Source of the DNA: Dentipellis sp. KUC8613
Lineage: Eukaryota > Basidiomycota > Agaricomycetes > Russulales > Hericiaceae
Length of the DNA: 64,000 nt
Assembly (NCBI GenBank): GCA_002286715.1
Contig: NSJX01000005.1
Location: forward strand, 33,213-97,212
Direction: 5' to 3'
This document shows, piece by piece, positions 24,265 through 37,248 of the stretch. The notes beneath the pieces were generated by a model. It did no database searches, was not told the DNA's origin, and saw nothing but the letters and a program-made list of their open reading frames with translations. The stretch's first letter is position 1; each line of letters opens with the position of its first letter. A program made the position numbers and the translations under genes.

Positions 24265-24638
24265 GCGGGCGTGATTTCAACAGGGCTGCTGCACAATAGA
24301 TCTTATGTACTACCATCATAGACCGTAAAACTGTATTATGAGACTGCCTGCTTAGATTATTCGACATTGTGGTTACAATGATTTATGTATGAGCACTCCT
24401 TTTTCGTAGACTACACATGCTATGTTTTGGGGACCTGGGGACGTGGATCTTGAAATGTACTGATTTGCACTCAATGCCTGTTGTTACAGTGGCATGTTGA
24501 CGATAAGATGCTATATTTCCAAAGAGCACGTGTCCCTATAGGCGCGTGGAGCTTAGAACGCGTCAACAAACGTCAACACGCTTCCCGAAGCTCTTACCCT
24601 CACGCCTACTAGCACTAACATCGTGTCCCTGCCCTCGC
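24265..24638. other. Intergenic between regulator 2 and RHO3
   Basis: No gene. 3' flank of the regulator and promoter region of RHO3, both on the plus strand. ACGCGTCAACAAACGTCAACACG near 24558 holds a doubled CGTCAACA word of unknown role. Confidence 0.4.
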
Positions 24639-25804
24639 ATGCCTTTCTGTGCTAATTCTTCCGGCAAGCCATCCTTCGGTCGTGGCAGGCCGGTACGTTC
24701 TTTCTCCACTTTTCTGATCCTTCTCTTACCCTTTTGGCACAGGTTCAGAGAAAGGTAGTGGTCTGTGGAGATGGTGCTTGTGGTGAGTGATCCAATAGTG
24801 CCGCTCGGCAAAACTCCGTTCTCTTAGCAAGATTTAGGCAAGACTTCCCTATTGAATGTGTTTACGAGAGGCTTTTTCACTCAAGTATAGTATGCTCTCC
24901 GCTACCCTCGGCCTCAATCCAGTGTTGAATGAGATCTAGCGAGCCAACGGTCTTCGAGAACTACGTACACGATCTGTATGTGGACGACCAACTTGTCGAA
25001 TTAAGCCTCTGGGATACCGCTGGTCTGTCCGACTTACGCTATTCTGGTTTTTGTCCTTCTTACTGGATCTTCGCCGCGGAACAGGGCAGGAAGAGTTCGA
25101 CAGACTTCGCTCACTTAGCTACGCAGAGACCCACGTGGTAATGATCTGCTTTTCTGTACGTTGGGTGTCACATGTTGTCTTCATTTCATGCTGTATGCTC
25201 ATGTCCTCCTTATCTGAAGGTGGATAACCCGACGTCACTCGAAAATGTCGAATCAAAGGTCCATCTCCGTCCCCACTCCACCCTGCCTATCTTCTGACCA
25301 TGTGGCAGTGGCTAGATGAGATTCTAGAATACTGTCCAGGCGTCAAGGTAGTCGATAACTCATACATCCGTCAACAACCTACGCTGATCTTATTCCGCCC
25401 ATGCAGCTGGTCCTTGTCGGTACGGTTACCGTCCTTCTTGGACATCAATGCCATCTCAAGTTTTCTCTAGCTTTGAAATGTGATCTAAGGGACGACCGAG
25501 CAGTCAAAGACAGACTGGCGAGATATGGTATGCAAACAGTCCAATACGAAGAGGGACTTACCGTGGCTCGGCGAATACGTGCATCCCGTTATCTCGGTAG
25601 GTGTTCGGTCCTTTTTGGACCGCCTGTCACCGCGTCCGCTCTGTCTCATTTATGCGTGGCTCCACAGAATGTAGTTCAAAACACAATCGCGGCGTTACGG
25701 AGGTGTTCTACGAAGCCGCTCGCGTGTCACTCACCACGCGGGCGAAAGGCACAGGCGGGTATGGCGGTGGTGGAAGTGGGAGTAGTGGATGCGTTATCGC
25801 ATGA
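24639..25804 (+). CDS. RHO3: Rho3-type small GTPase
   Basis: Plasma-membrane GTPase for polarised exocytosis and actin organisation. Start [18 protein letters not shown], then [16 protein letters not shown] (G1 P-loop), the effector loop [10 protein letters not shown]3 [17 protein letters not shown]4-region LKCDLRDD and G5-region ECSSKHN. The tail is Gly/Ser-rich ([10 protein letters not shown]) and ends in the CaaX box CVIA. Introns fall inside G1, G3, G4 and just before G5, so no single open frame shows the fold. [20 protein letters not shown] places it with Rho3 rather than Rho1, Cdc42 or Rac. The final A of the CaaX box favours farnesylation over geranylgeranylation (inference). It converges on clathrin heavy chain, with about 370 bp between the stops. 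Confidence 0.92.
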
Positions 25805-26175
25805 TGTCGGCATGGACATCAGTATCCATTGATTTCTGCGGTCACTCGTTCGGTCACTTGGACTTTTCCTGATTATTTCATGGGGACCTTTTATCGCCAA
25901 CTCATCATACCCTTACTTACAATTGCTTCCGTGCTTGATTGCACATCTGTACTGATCATGTATGCATATCATACCCCTCTAGTCAAGTAGCTAACATACA
26001 CACCCATATTCTCACAATATATCTCGAGCATTCCCGAACAATTTCCGGATGAATCACAAGTTTTCAGAAAACAGATAAAAATCCAATTAGAAAGGTGACA
26101 GGGCGACAAAACACTATTATGCGGACGATGTACATATATCAGAGTCTCCGACGCATTAGAACGCAGCAAATCCGG
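25805..26175. other. Convergent 3' flank between RHO3 and CHC1
   Basis: About 370 bp with no gene; it should contain the 3' UTRs and polyadenylation sites of both convergent genes. Confidence 0.45.
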
Positions 26176-29100
26176 TCATTTGCTAATACTGCGCGTCAGT
26201 CGGTGGGTCACGCCACTGAAGAAGATCCGACTCACAGGAGGGAAGCCTGCCCCAGTGCCATTCATCATTGGTGGAGGTGCTTGACCGACGAAGCTATGGA
26301 TATTGGAATCTAAATCAGCTGCCTGAGATATCTTAATTGATTTGAATACTTACCCATTGCCTTGCGTTAACATCAAGCGGTTACCAAAGCCACCAGGGTT
26401 TATGATGGGAGCTTCGGCTTCAGCTTGCTCCTTTTGACTGTCCTTCTTTGACCTCTCTTTGACCTCTTTCTCCAAGAATACCAGCTACGAAAAACTGGGT
26501 GAGTACAACAGATATGACAACGATGTCGTGCATGTCAATTCGAACCTTCTCAACAAGGGATCGCTGGCTCTGAATCTTGTATGGCATGTAGAAATCGTTA
26601 AGGCCATGTTGCCACGACAACTCTTCCACAATATCCGAGCGCAGTAGGTCGAAGCAGATGTACAGGAGAGCTGCGAAGCACTCCTTGTTGCCGATGTCGA
26701 CAAAATAAGAAAGAAGCTCTTCTGCGATTTCCGTGGCCGCCGACACCGAAGCAGTTACCATCGCATCTTTGTAAAGCTTATCCTGCTTTGAGAGTGAGAT
26801 GGATTCTTCCCAACGACCAGATTTCTAGGTCAAATTTTTCAGAAACCAGCTCGTTGACAGAAGTTTTGAGAAAGTACCTTGTACAGATGAGCTGCAAGTC
26901 GTCGGAACTCGAGCAACTCGGAGTGCTCCAGCCTCTTTGCCAATCCGATGCTGTCGAAGTTGTCGAAGCTGTCAATCGAATCGCGAAGAGTTTTGTAATC
27001 CTCTTCCTCAATTAAGAGATCATTGTAGGCGTCATTGACGGCCTCAATGTTGAGCTATGAAAGAGTGTCATGAATGAGCGATACCTGGGAAGATATTAAA
27101 TACTCACGTGCTGAACGGCAATTAGATACGATCGGATGAGAGGCAGATGGTCTATCTGTCTGAACATACGGACGACGCGGGCGTGGTCGATACGAGGGAT
27201 AAGTACGGTCAAGAGGTCTGTCAACAATGTTGGCTGTTCTTGGAGATAGAATGACAGGGCCTTGTAGTAGCTGATTGAACATTTTCAATGTAGGTCAAGA
27301 CAGGGACAGCAGGAAAACATACATTTCGACGTTTGCGACCCTAACGACAACATCCTTGAACTGATTATGATCCCATGCGTCTGCGGAACGCTCGATCATG
27401 GCGAGAGCAGCGTTGTCCTATATTCCCCACGTCAGCGCGGTACACAAAGATTGCAGGTGGTGATCGTGATACTTACGAACTCGTCGTACTTGACATACAA
27501 CAGTACAAGCTCAGGCCACAAGTGCGCCTTCTCGGTGGCTTTGATAACCTTGGGAATGTTGATCCGAGAAACGAACAACTTCAAGTGTTCCATCACTACA
27601 GTACGGCGTCAGTGTTTGCAAGCCTATGGATTTTGGTACTCACGTTTTTCCGGCTTGTACTTGCTGTACAAGCTAGCCAGTTCTGTAAAGATACCCATCT
27701 TTGCAGGCTGTAAGTCAACTGAAGTGGCTCAAAACATAAGAGCTTACGTGCGCCCTCTCCAAGCTCAATCCAGCTTCCAACAACGACAATATTTCGTCGA
27801 AGTAGCCACGGCGCTCATAACTTTGAATGAGTGCTGGAAGTTCCTCCTATTTGACAGTTCAATAACAGAGGGTAAATAGGTTAGACGGCGCCTTACAGCA
27901 TGAACGATGATGTTAAGACCACAAATTTGTGCCTGATATTGTTGATGAGCAGACGATACAAGCAGTGCGTTAAAGAACCTACCAGGCGGAACTCAGCCCT
28001 CTCCACGCAAGCTGCATGCACCTGCTTCCATACCCTGGAGTCTACAGTCAATATCAAGCGTGAAGCTAGTTTGAATCCAACCTACTGAGTATTCCCGGCC
28101 TTACGAGCGCTCTCGACGGCGGCCTGGTTCTCTCCTAGGTATATTAGAGTGGTCGCCAAACGAGCCCAGTTGGATATGCTTTGGAACAAGAGCTTCGCTG
28201 CCTGATATAATTCATCATTGAAGCACTTCTCGCCGACTTCCAGAATATCCGCGACATTGGTCATGGAAAGGAAGTCTTCCATGTCATGCAGACGATCGGT
28301 CTTCGCGTATGCATAAGCAAGTTCGGTATCAATTTTGGGCTCGCGGAGGCTCTTGCGTGCCATTTGAAGGAAGCGGACTAGATCATCATGCTTCCCGGCG
28401 TGGTTAGCGATCTCGATGACTTCCGCAAAATTGGACGGATCCTCAGCCTTAATGTATGAGTCTATCCACAATACTTTTAATGAGAAGTTCAAGTTGACAC
28501 CAATTCTGTGCTTACCTATAGCGTCCTTGATGCGCAGACCATCCAACTGAGCTTTGGCCAGTCGACTCCAGACTTCAGGCTTATTGACCTTGTTCGCGTA
28601 GTCAAGACCTCTGTCGATGGAGACGATGTATTCTACGAGGACATTGATGGCATTTGCGTGTTGCTCATACTTCTTGTAGATCGACAAGGCCTCTTCATAT
28701 AAGCCATGCTCGGTAGCGATCTTGGCAATTTCGGCGACGTCGTAGTTCTCGAGCTTGTTGATATAGCCAACGACTTTGCCCTTGTCCGCGCGGATGGCTG
28801 TAAGCAGTAAGAGATTCTGCAGGTTCCTGTTGTCGCTGAAGGGTGAAGGCTCGATGATGATCTTCTCCAAAAGTTCGATGAGTTCAATAGGTAGATCGGC
28901 AGACAAGAATGCCTTGACAGTGACTGAAACATCATCAGGGTCTGTGCTCTCGGGAATTGCCGTGGCAACAATCTATTACTGAGCTTAGCGCAAAATATAT
29001 CGACCACCCCAGACACAGTTGAACAAACCTGATCGATCAATTGACGTCGATGGATGTTGTCAGACACCAGGACCTGTGCCCAGAGCTCCGGTTGGCGACG

Positions 29101-32100
29101 CTTGACCAGATAACGAGCTTGTTGCTTGAACATAGAATTCTCATTGGTGATGGCAATGAGCTCGTCGTCACAGAACCCTTTTGCATACGCGATGTATGCG
29201 AGGTAAGGGTCCCGTGCCTCACAGAATTTGCCTACGACCAAGGGCTCATATAACTAAGACCTCACTCGTTAGTATCGGGGTTTTGTGATTTGAATGCATT
29301 TACGTTATTCTCCTTCAGGAATTGCTCGGGGTTGTTGTTACTGTCGATGAAGATCTTGGCCATGGCGTTGTATACCGCAGGATCTTGACTACCGCTTTGA
29401 ACACGAGCTTCAAGCCACGGCAGGATGAGCTTCAGTCGATTTCTTTGCTCGACTTCGTGAACGAGTTCATCGATAGGGAAGTTCCCGGTGACCGACGCAA
29501 GGAGTCCTTTGATGGTTGTCTCGTCGCAGTCGACGTCCAAAAGGCCACCCACAACCTGAGGAGTGCGAACGGAGTTGACACGTTGAACGTAGACTTCGAT
29601 GAATTTCGTGAGACCGTTCTGATACAGATAGAGAACAAGATCATGCACGAAGTCGAAACGATCGCAGACAATGATGAGCGGGAGCTGGTCGGAAAGTTTC
29701 GCCTCTTTAAGGAAATTCTTGACTTTCTCCGGATTGTAGAAGTTGCTTTCGCGACAGATGCGCTCGACCTCTCTGATTTGCCCAGTACGGGTTGCGGCTT
29801 GGATGTACTTGAAGTGCACCTCCGGATCCTCGCTAAGATTGACGATGGAGCCAAGATAATAGTAGAGGCCTACCAAATATGAGACAGGGCAGAGTAAAAA
29901 AATCAAGCAGCGATCCCACCTTCGAAGCTCTTGAAAGACTCAAACATCTCAATGAGATTGACGGCACCGAGGATGTCAGAGTATTTGGTGGCTATTTGCA
30001 CCACAACTTGCAAATTCTGCCGGATATTGACACGAAGCATCTCTTGCATACAGGCCATTGACTGCTCTGTCGTCAACCGACTGAAGTAGTTCACGAGCCA
30101 CTTCACATGACCATTAGCATCATAGGAAACATGAAAGAAGTTCTACTTACATCGGGAGCCAAGACATTGGTGTGAACAATTGCACGCTTGATATCAGCCA
30201 GGTCCTCGTAATGTTCCAAGGCCTGGAGACTATGTCAGAAAAGGTGACTATCGTTCAACTCGACACCTACCCGTTGCAGAAGGCCTGCCTTTTCGCATAG
30301 ATTAGCGATGCGAGGACGGTCATAATGCGTGAACATCTCGTTGCCGAGGATTGCATCTGCCACTTGTGGTGCGTGGACTAGGTTCATCTCCAAGAGACGT
30401 GTCTGCAAATGTCCTTGCTCTGGCTTATTGTCTTTCAAAGCATCCAAAAGGAATGATGTGGCCGGTTGAATCATGTTCTGGGACATAAAGATATCCACGA
30501 CCTACCCAAAAAAAAGAATATTTTCAACTGAAAGCGATAATGAAGAATTGTTCGTACCCTCTCAATATCAACCAAAGGTCCCGATTCATCGTTAGCGAGC
30601 TGGGTGGCAAACTCGGCACCTTTATCGGGATTGGTACGCATGATGTGCTGCAAGAGGCCAACATAGTCAGGCTGGTAGCCAACCTTCTTGGCATAGAGTA
30701 CGATTTTCTCCGTCTGGCCCGTTTCCGCGAAGCAAGCGATGACTTTGTTGGGTACATTGGCTCGCAGATACACACTGAGCGCAAGTGTCATATCGTGGAG
30801 ACGGACGATATCACCGAGCTCCTCACTGCAGGTAAGCTGCATGCAAAAAGGTGATGAAAATATGTTCAAACAGAGGGACTGAGATCCTAACCTTGTTCTC
30901 CTTCAACCATTTTTCTAACAACTGCTTGCGACCTTGCTGCAATACAGGCCGTGCCAGCTCAACTGACTCCAGGTGATTGAGTTCCCCTTTCTCCAACAAG
31001 ATACCAAAATATTGCAGAATGGGTGACAGTCCTCCAGGTGGCGTTGGCGCAGTCTTGAACGACTCTATGACCTGAGCTGTACGAAGAATGCCCTGCGGAG
31101 ACCATCGAATGAGACGCCAGATTAATCGCGACAACGGCTATAGGACCTACTCGGGGTGAGTTGGCTGCGATCTTGGCTGCTTCTCCAAATTGTCCACTTT
31201 GGAAGAGTTGTTGGTACTGCTTGATATAAAGGTCATCCGCACCAGGCAAGTTTGCTCTACTCGCGAGCTTGAAAGCAAGTTCCGTATTGTTCAATGTTTG
31301 CAGGATGTAGGGAACCAAAGTCCCCTCGTCGACGCTCACGCTCAATACCTGACCCTTTCGGTTGACGCACAGGATACCATTTGTCGCTTCATGCTCCGTC
31401 GCCACGAAAATGGTCTCTCCAGAGATCCGATTCATGTAGATGCAAGCGCCGGATTCGAGGTCATAAAGATGGATGAAACCATATTTGGTCGCCAAATATA
31501 CGATGCCATGCTTCTTTGACACTTGCATGGCAACGGGGAAATCGTTGGTGGCCTCCGGAGGGAAGTATACATCGACCGCCTTCTTAGTGAAAGGAGGGTC
31601 GGGTGCTTGGTGGTCGATTTCCACAACGTGCAGCTGAGAGAATGAATGACTATACTGTCTCGATGACCATGAAGAGTAATCACCTTGGCGCCATTGCCGG
31701 TCCGCACGGAGAAAGCAAACAAGTTAGTTATGTGTTGATGGCCGTCAAGCTTCACTTGCGCGAATGCGGCCGCGTGTCCCTCGATTGGCTGACTGACACC
31801 CCTCTCCTTGCTGTACAATTGCATGGAGCCTTTGACTTTGAATGCCGATGGGTTTGTCGAGTTCCCAGAGATCCCGACGAGGACCATCCACTTATCGTCG
31901 GCAGAGATGCGATAATTGATAATTTGGCAACCCGCAAGTGAGGCATGACGATCAAAAATCTTCTGCGGCGGCGATGTAGAGTCGGAGATACTCCAGTGGT
32001 AGACGGATGTGTCAGTCACCATGCCTAGAGCGGTGTCGGATATCCACTTCCAGAAAACGATATCCTCGTTGCTGACGTGGGACTTGACCTTCTGCTTAGT

Positions 32101-32500
32101 TTCGATGTTGAAGACTTGCAGCGTTCGCCCAGCTATAGCAAAACCTGCATGAGTATGAATTCCTTCCTCTAAGACGATACGACTTTACCCTTGAGTGCGA
32201 GAATCTTCTGATGAGGATGCATTATGGCCGAATCTGCAGAAATCGGTCTGCGCATGACATTGTTGGCGTCGGCAAGGTCGATGATAACAACTTGGTTCTG
32301 TTCATTGACCTTCTCACGAACACAAATGAAGTGGTCGGATTCGAGGGTCAAAGTCTAAGAGTTGGGATGTGTGACGCAGGTCAGACAGCGAAGCGGTCGC
32401 GAAGGACGCGACGCACCTGGAATGAGATAGACGCGGGTTGAACACCAAGACTAGAGAGCTGTAAATGCTCAGAGAATGCAATGGGTTTTGAGGCGTCCAT
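26176..32500 (-). CDS. CHC1: Clathrin heavy chain
   Basis: Triskelion subunit of clathrin coats for endocytosis and trans-Golgi/endosome traffic. The first exon starts [20 protein letters not shown], followed by the N-terminal beta-propeller ([40 protein letters not shown]). The distal and proximal legs, built of clathrin repeats, include [18 protein letters not shown] exons, [20 protein letters not shown] and [20 protein letters not shown]. The C-terminal part has [16 protein letters not shown] sequence (read here as [20 protein letters not shown]) and ends with [13 protein letters not shown], containing the LMLT core of the Hsc70 uncoating motif. The gene is cut by many introns and should encode about 1,680 residues. 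The extreme 3' end is ambiguous. Reading straight on stops at 26176; using a 47-nt intron after GAGFPP gives a stop at 26183. Confidence 0.94.
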
Positions 32501-32772
32501 GGCCGGAAAAGAAGAGATCGTAGAGGCCGGTGGACGGCGAGGAAGGTGAGAAATGGTAACGGCGGGTGTAAGGACGGGCGACAGTATGTCAATTTGGGCT
32601 TGTTTACATTCGCGCGCCCCGCCACCAACTGGCACCGCAGTGCACTGACCGCAGTGACGCGGCGTCTCCTCCAGCTTGGTTCGACGTTAAGTACTAGTAG
32701 CAATATAACCAGCTACCGTCTGATTCGTAAAACTTGCTCATCATTGCCTTACATCAAATCTATGTCTACTTT

Positions 32773-33891
32773 CTACTCCTCTGCCAGTGCTAGTGCTTGC
32801 TCCAGCTCGTCATCCTCCGTCAGCACATCCGGAGGCGACGCATTCCCGTAAATTATGCGCTGTGCAACAATGACTGCATAAATGATTGGTCAATTTAGGT
32901 CGGAGAGTCTATAACAGCAAAGGTCCATACTAAAATCAATGGAAAGCTGGAATATAGCGCAAACCTTGAATTGCAGAGGCGAATGTTGCAGAAAGAAATA
33001 AACAGTCCTAGGGTCATGGTTATGAGAATACACCACATTGTGCTCTCCGGACTCACTTGAAAGAGTCTCCTCCAACCCAGCCAACAAGGGTTGACATTCG
33101 AAAACCGTACAATGTTTTCTGTTTGTAGTTACTGTCGAGAGTCATGTTGTCAGCATCGAAACTAGGGGTCCCATGTCAGCATCGTCACTTTATCAATTGC
33201 GGTATTGGTAAGGTGCTCTCTAGTCCGAGCGCTACAAATCCGAGGATAGTGACAAACGCCTGCATTCTTCCAAAAATGAGGATCAATATGGACAGGCAGA
33301 GGCTGGATAAATGTTATCAGCGAAAACTATTCTCCGATGGTGTCTATCAAAGAGCGCACATGAATCCAGCAATAAATTCAATGTGCTGCGCATAGGATGG
33401 CCATTTCCAGAAAGTAAATGGACGTGTAGAAGTTCCGAGAGTTTCAGGACTGTGGCGCGGGCGGTAGCGTATGCAGATGTAGAGTAGAGCTAGCTAGATT
33501 GATTTAGTCAGTACGAAGTACCTATACATACCTCACGCTGCATACTTGGGCGACGATCATGAATAACGACTGAAACAGCAATGCAAACTCGAACTGGTTT
33601 CCAAGCCAGAAGAAGCAGCGAGTGATGTTCGCAAGCAGCCTGGTAGTAGCGTCAGTTAGGTCTTCTGCACGTTCGCAAACAAGACTTACAAGACGGCACA
33701 GATATCTCGCGAGAACCCCGTAGAATCTCTGACATTGATGAATGGTGTCGTCAGAGGTCTGCACGCGACATGTGGTCTCCGATGAGTGCGTACTTCTTGC
33801 GTATGATTGAGACAGCCTGGTCAGCGTAGACCAGAGGTGGGCCAACCGCCATGCCAATAGATGACAGGATAGATATCCACGACGAGCCCAT
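32773..33891 (-). CDS. ANY1: PQ-loop membrane protein, Any1/SLC66A2 family
   Basis: Multi-pass endomembrane protein related to yeast Any1 (Cfs1) and human SLC66A2 (PQLC1), implicated in phospholipid asymmetry together with the Neo1 flippase. Spliced N terminus: MGSSWISILSSIGMAVGPPL, VYADQAVSIIRKKDSTGFSR, then LLANITRCFFWLGNQFEFAL in hydrophobic segments. The second PQ-loop half contains LPIPQFIAN. The C terminus reads VYFFLQHSPLQFKVCAIFQL, then IVAQRIIYGNASPPDVLTED and the acidic end EQALALAEE. The stop lies 272 bp upstream of the clathrin start, in tandem orientation. The fold is well supported; function is by family only. Internal joins are approximate. Confidence 0.83.
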
Positions 33892-34473
33892 TGTGTGTCA
33901 GATGCCGGAATTGAATGTAGTGATGTTCCAAAAGCTCAGTGGCCCTCAGAGATGTTGGTGGCAGGCCGTGTGTCCCCTTCCGTAAGTAGTTCGGAAGTTG
34001 CCGTGAATGTGATTATCGCTACCTGAGAAGTCATATGATGTAAGGCCCTAAGGCCTTAAAATTTGAGAGTTACTACTCAGAGAATGCATAGGGATCCGGA
34101 GTCCTTCCAAGGTTTGGGAGCCTTCGAAGTTAACTTATCGTAGGACTGTAGATTTCTTCCCATTCTTCTTCTTAGCGTTTTACTGAACTTGCAGTCTGAA
34201 AGCAGTTACGCAGCCGTCTAGGTGTCGGACGAAGACGCACTTCATCGGCAGCGACAAGGTAGCGTTATTCTTGACGTTGTCCAGTGATCGGCCTCTAAAA
34301 CAAAGCGCGCGGCTAAAATTATACTTCAAAGATTGTGGGCATCATTGAGCCCTAGTAAGGCCGAACTCATGACAACTTTGGGTAAGTTCACATGAGCTTA
34401 GCTTTGACACGCTGCTACTATAAAAGCCCACACCTCGCCCCTATCTGTTACGATCACAATCTCACAGCTTACC
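33892..34473. promoter_or_regulatory. Divergent promoter region, ANY1 and monooxygenase
   Basis: A 582-bp gap between two divergent start codons. No gene. GTAAGGCCCTAAGGCCTTAAAA near 34040 contains overlapping GGCCYTAAGGCC-like palindromes. CTATAAAAG at about 34418-34426, about 50 bp before the ATG, is a plausible TATA element for the monooxygenase. Confidence 0.5.
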
Positions 34474-36221
34474 ATGACGGAATCCGTCACCAAGGACTTT
34501 CGTGTTGCTATCGTCGGTGGTGGTATCTGTGGACTTGTCTGTGCCATTGGCTTGGTTCGAGCCGGCATCAAGGTCAATATTTTTGAAGCTGCAGTACGCT
34601 TGCCTTCAACTTCTTGACCATCAAGTTTCTGACATCCGACAGTCAAAATACGGGGAAGTCGGCGCAGGCGTCGGAATTGGTATGATTTCTTGGAGCATAC
34701 CTTCGGTCACTGACCAGAAATCAGGTCCAAATGCTGTCCGAGTCTTGCGAGAGTTTGGCCTCCTGGATGACGTTGAGTTGTTCTCGCCTGAAGACCCTCC
34801 CTCCGTACGAGCCTTTAAGTTCGTACTTGGGACAGGTACACATGACGTGCTTTACCACGTGAGTCTGCATTATTGTGCCACAGAACCCATGTAGAACGAG
34901 CATTACGAGTCAGTATCCCGCACGAGAAGATGATCTAGGTCTCGGAGTTCATCGGTGAGCATGCCCTTCCAGTGAATTTATGCACCCACGTCAATACCAA
35001 CTCTCCGCATGATTGTCTAGAGCGTCGTTCTTGGATGCTTTGGTCACCTTTCTAGATCCCGGTGTCGTGCCGACGCATTTCAATAAGCGGTGCAATAAGA
35101 TATCTCGGTCCAATGAGAACCCTCTTCGCACCACGCTCTATTTCTCTGATGACACATCTCACGAGACGGATCTTGTGATAGGTGCCGATGGAATCCGGAG
35201 TAGTGTTCGGAGCATCATTGTCCAGGACGATTCAGAGATTGAGATGCCTACGTTCACAAACACTGTGGCGTACCGTGGCCTCGTCTCCATAGAAGAGTTG
35301 AAACTCGCAGGCGTGAAAACCGAACTTGCGCCTTCACCAATATGTTGGATGGGCGACTCCCGGGTAAGCCACGCGTCCCGATTGATACCGCTTTTTTTAC
35401 CAACCCCAAACAGCACATCATCACATTTCCGATCAAGAATGATCTTATAGTAAGGACCCCCCCTTGCTGTGTTTTTTACTACATCTCAGATCTTTTCGAA
35501 GCTGAACGTTGTAGCTTTCGTCACTGATTTCAGAATTCCGATGGGACACTTGACGTTACGAAAGGGCGAACCCTGGGTTGTTCCCGTTTCAAAGGAAGAA
35601 GTTGTCAACGAGTACGAGGGTTGGGGCAACGATCCTTTAATCATTCTCAAGTCCATAGAGCGACCTACCAAGTGGTCCTTGCACGGTCTATATCCCCCAC
35701 TCAATTCGTACGTGAAGGGCAGGGTTGGACTGATCGGGGACGCGGTCGGTCTTTTACATTCATACACTTTGTCCTCAATTTCTGAACTGATCCATACAAC
35801 AAATACAGGCCCATGCCATGTTGCCTCATATGGGAGCTGGAGCTGGACAAGGCATCGAGGACGCGTATGTGATGACTCGCCTACTAGCTCATCAGCAGAC
35901 CAAAGCCTCCAATCTTGAGGTTTGTAGTTCAGTGCTTCGCAAGAAGCTCACATTAATCCACTCGCCATCTGTACCTAGGATGTGCTCAAGGCATACGATC
36001 GCATTCGCAGACCGAGAGCAAATGCGATACTGCTGCGGAGCAAAGCCTGCGGCGATATCTATGAAGGACACGGTGAATCGGGGCCAAGCTCCCACGGTCG
36101 GAAAACTGACCTACATTATCTATGGGAAGAGGTTTGGCACCATGACCTAGATGCCGACATTCAAGTTGGGCTGGACTGGCTGCGAGATCAAGGTGTCTTT
36201 GCTGAGTGTGCGGTCAAATAG
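34474..36221 (+). CDS. FAD-dependent monooxygenase, salicylate hydroxylase-like
   Basis: Flavoprotein aromatic hydroxylase family (class A). The start MTESVTKDFRVAIVGGGICG gives the FAD-binding GxGxxG near residue 14, followed by LVCAIGLVRAGIKVNIFEAA. Further exons contain KYGEVGAGVGIG, PNAVRVLREFGLL, the DG motif VIGADGIRSSVRS, and RVGLIGDAAHAMLPHMGAGA, the GD motif that contacts the FAD ribityl chain. The C terminus ends RDQGVFAECAVK. There are no membrane segments. All three FAD motifs are intact, so it should be active; the substrate is unknown, and salicylate is only the family's best-known one. The neighbours give no pathway hint. Several short introns; the exon around 34890-35010 is only tentatively joined. 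Confidence 0.88.
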
Positions 36222-36236
36222 ATGGGAGCGGTGGAC

Positions 36237-36240
<4 letters not shown>

Positions 36241-36269
<29 letters not shown>

Positions 36270-36278
36270 TGTATGTAT
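36241..36278. repeat. (ATGT)n microsatellite
   Basis: About nine and a half perfect ATGT tetranucleotides just after the monooxygenase stop codon, likely within or next to its 3' UTR. A good length-polymorphism marker. Confidence 0.97.
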
Positions 36279-36479
36279 AAGCACGAGGGCCACCTGCTTG
36301 AAGATAGCGCTTGCAAGCCGCAAGCGGCGGCCCGAAATATTAATCCGCATCGCAATATCCTGAAGTCATGATCAGTCCACTGAACTCGCGAACCCTGCCC
36401 TCGAACCCCAATTGTAGCAGAACTCCATGCTTTGGGAGGTTCACTCACAAGACAGCTTACACGCGCAGCAAATGTATGA

Positions 36480-36905
36480 GTGCAAGCAAGCATGAGCACA
36501 AGCACGAGCAGACACAATCAAGGGCATTGACAACAGACACAGGCCTCATAGGTAAACATGATTTTTTCACAGGACATGGGCATGAGCACGAGTAGAACGG
36601 ACACGATCATCGATCCGCGAACGCGGGCATGACAGCAGACACAGGCCTCACGGGCAAACGAGTTTATTATGTTGATTTTTATGTTCTCTAGTTTGTGGAT
36701 AGAGATGAAATCCGTGATTTTCTTTATTTTCTTGAGCACAAGCATTGACAATCGTGAGCACGGGCAGGCATGACTTCTTGACACAAGGGGGCCACGTCAG
36801 AGCCGCCCGCTCAGCCGGGCGGCGGCAGTGGCCAACCCGTGTCGAAGTATAGAGACGAACTCTGTAATTTCTCTTGGTTTTCCGTGCGAAGGCACGGGCC
36901 AACGG
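36480..36905. repeat. Decayed tandem duplication with GAGCAC-rich words
   Basis: Two direct copies of a block starting ACAGACACAGGCCTCA occur near 36535 and 36634. A second block is shared loosely between about 36695-36770 and 36835-36905: AGAGAYGAA, TTTTCTT or TTTCTCTTGG, then GCACGGGC. GAGCACAAGCA words recur at about 36495, 36587 and 36735. It looks like a unit of roughly 100-140 bp that was duplicated and then diverged. Confidence 0.5.
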
Positions 36906-37248
36906 CTAGTAGAATAAAATCTATCCTGTGGCAAGTCACCCAGTATGTCACAGAGGAACTTACAAGAGGAGATCTCGAGTCACATCCATCAAGCGGCCGG
37001 CCGTGATGGTAAATGGAGCGGTGACCGGGCATCCCGAACACGTGGGCCGCCGATCGCAGGACTGGTGTGAGCTCTCTGAGCCTGCCGCAGGCAACGACCG
37101 TCGTCTTTCTTCCTATTACTCCTTCTGCTAGCGCCTCGTCTCTTCGCCCCCTCGTGGCATTTTCATTCTTTACTTCGAAACTTTTCATCTCCGTACATCT
37201 CTCTACCCTTGGGTCTCTGTTAATCTGTTACTTCCGTTTCTGCGTTAC
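36906..37248 (+). promoter_or_regulatory. Upstream region of VRG4
   Basis: No gene. A pyrimidine-rich tract (about 37105-37235, rich in CTTCT and CTCTAC) directly precedes the VRG4 start codon, a common basidiomycete core-promoter feature. CGAACACGTGGG near 37036 contains a CACGTG E-box. Confidence 0.5.

Noticed and set aside
29322..29882. Plus-strand open frame of 186 residues opposite clathrin heavy chain
   Set aside because: Antisense shadow of clathrin repeats, which are clearly coded on the minus strand.
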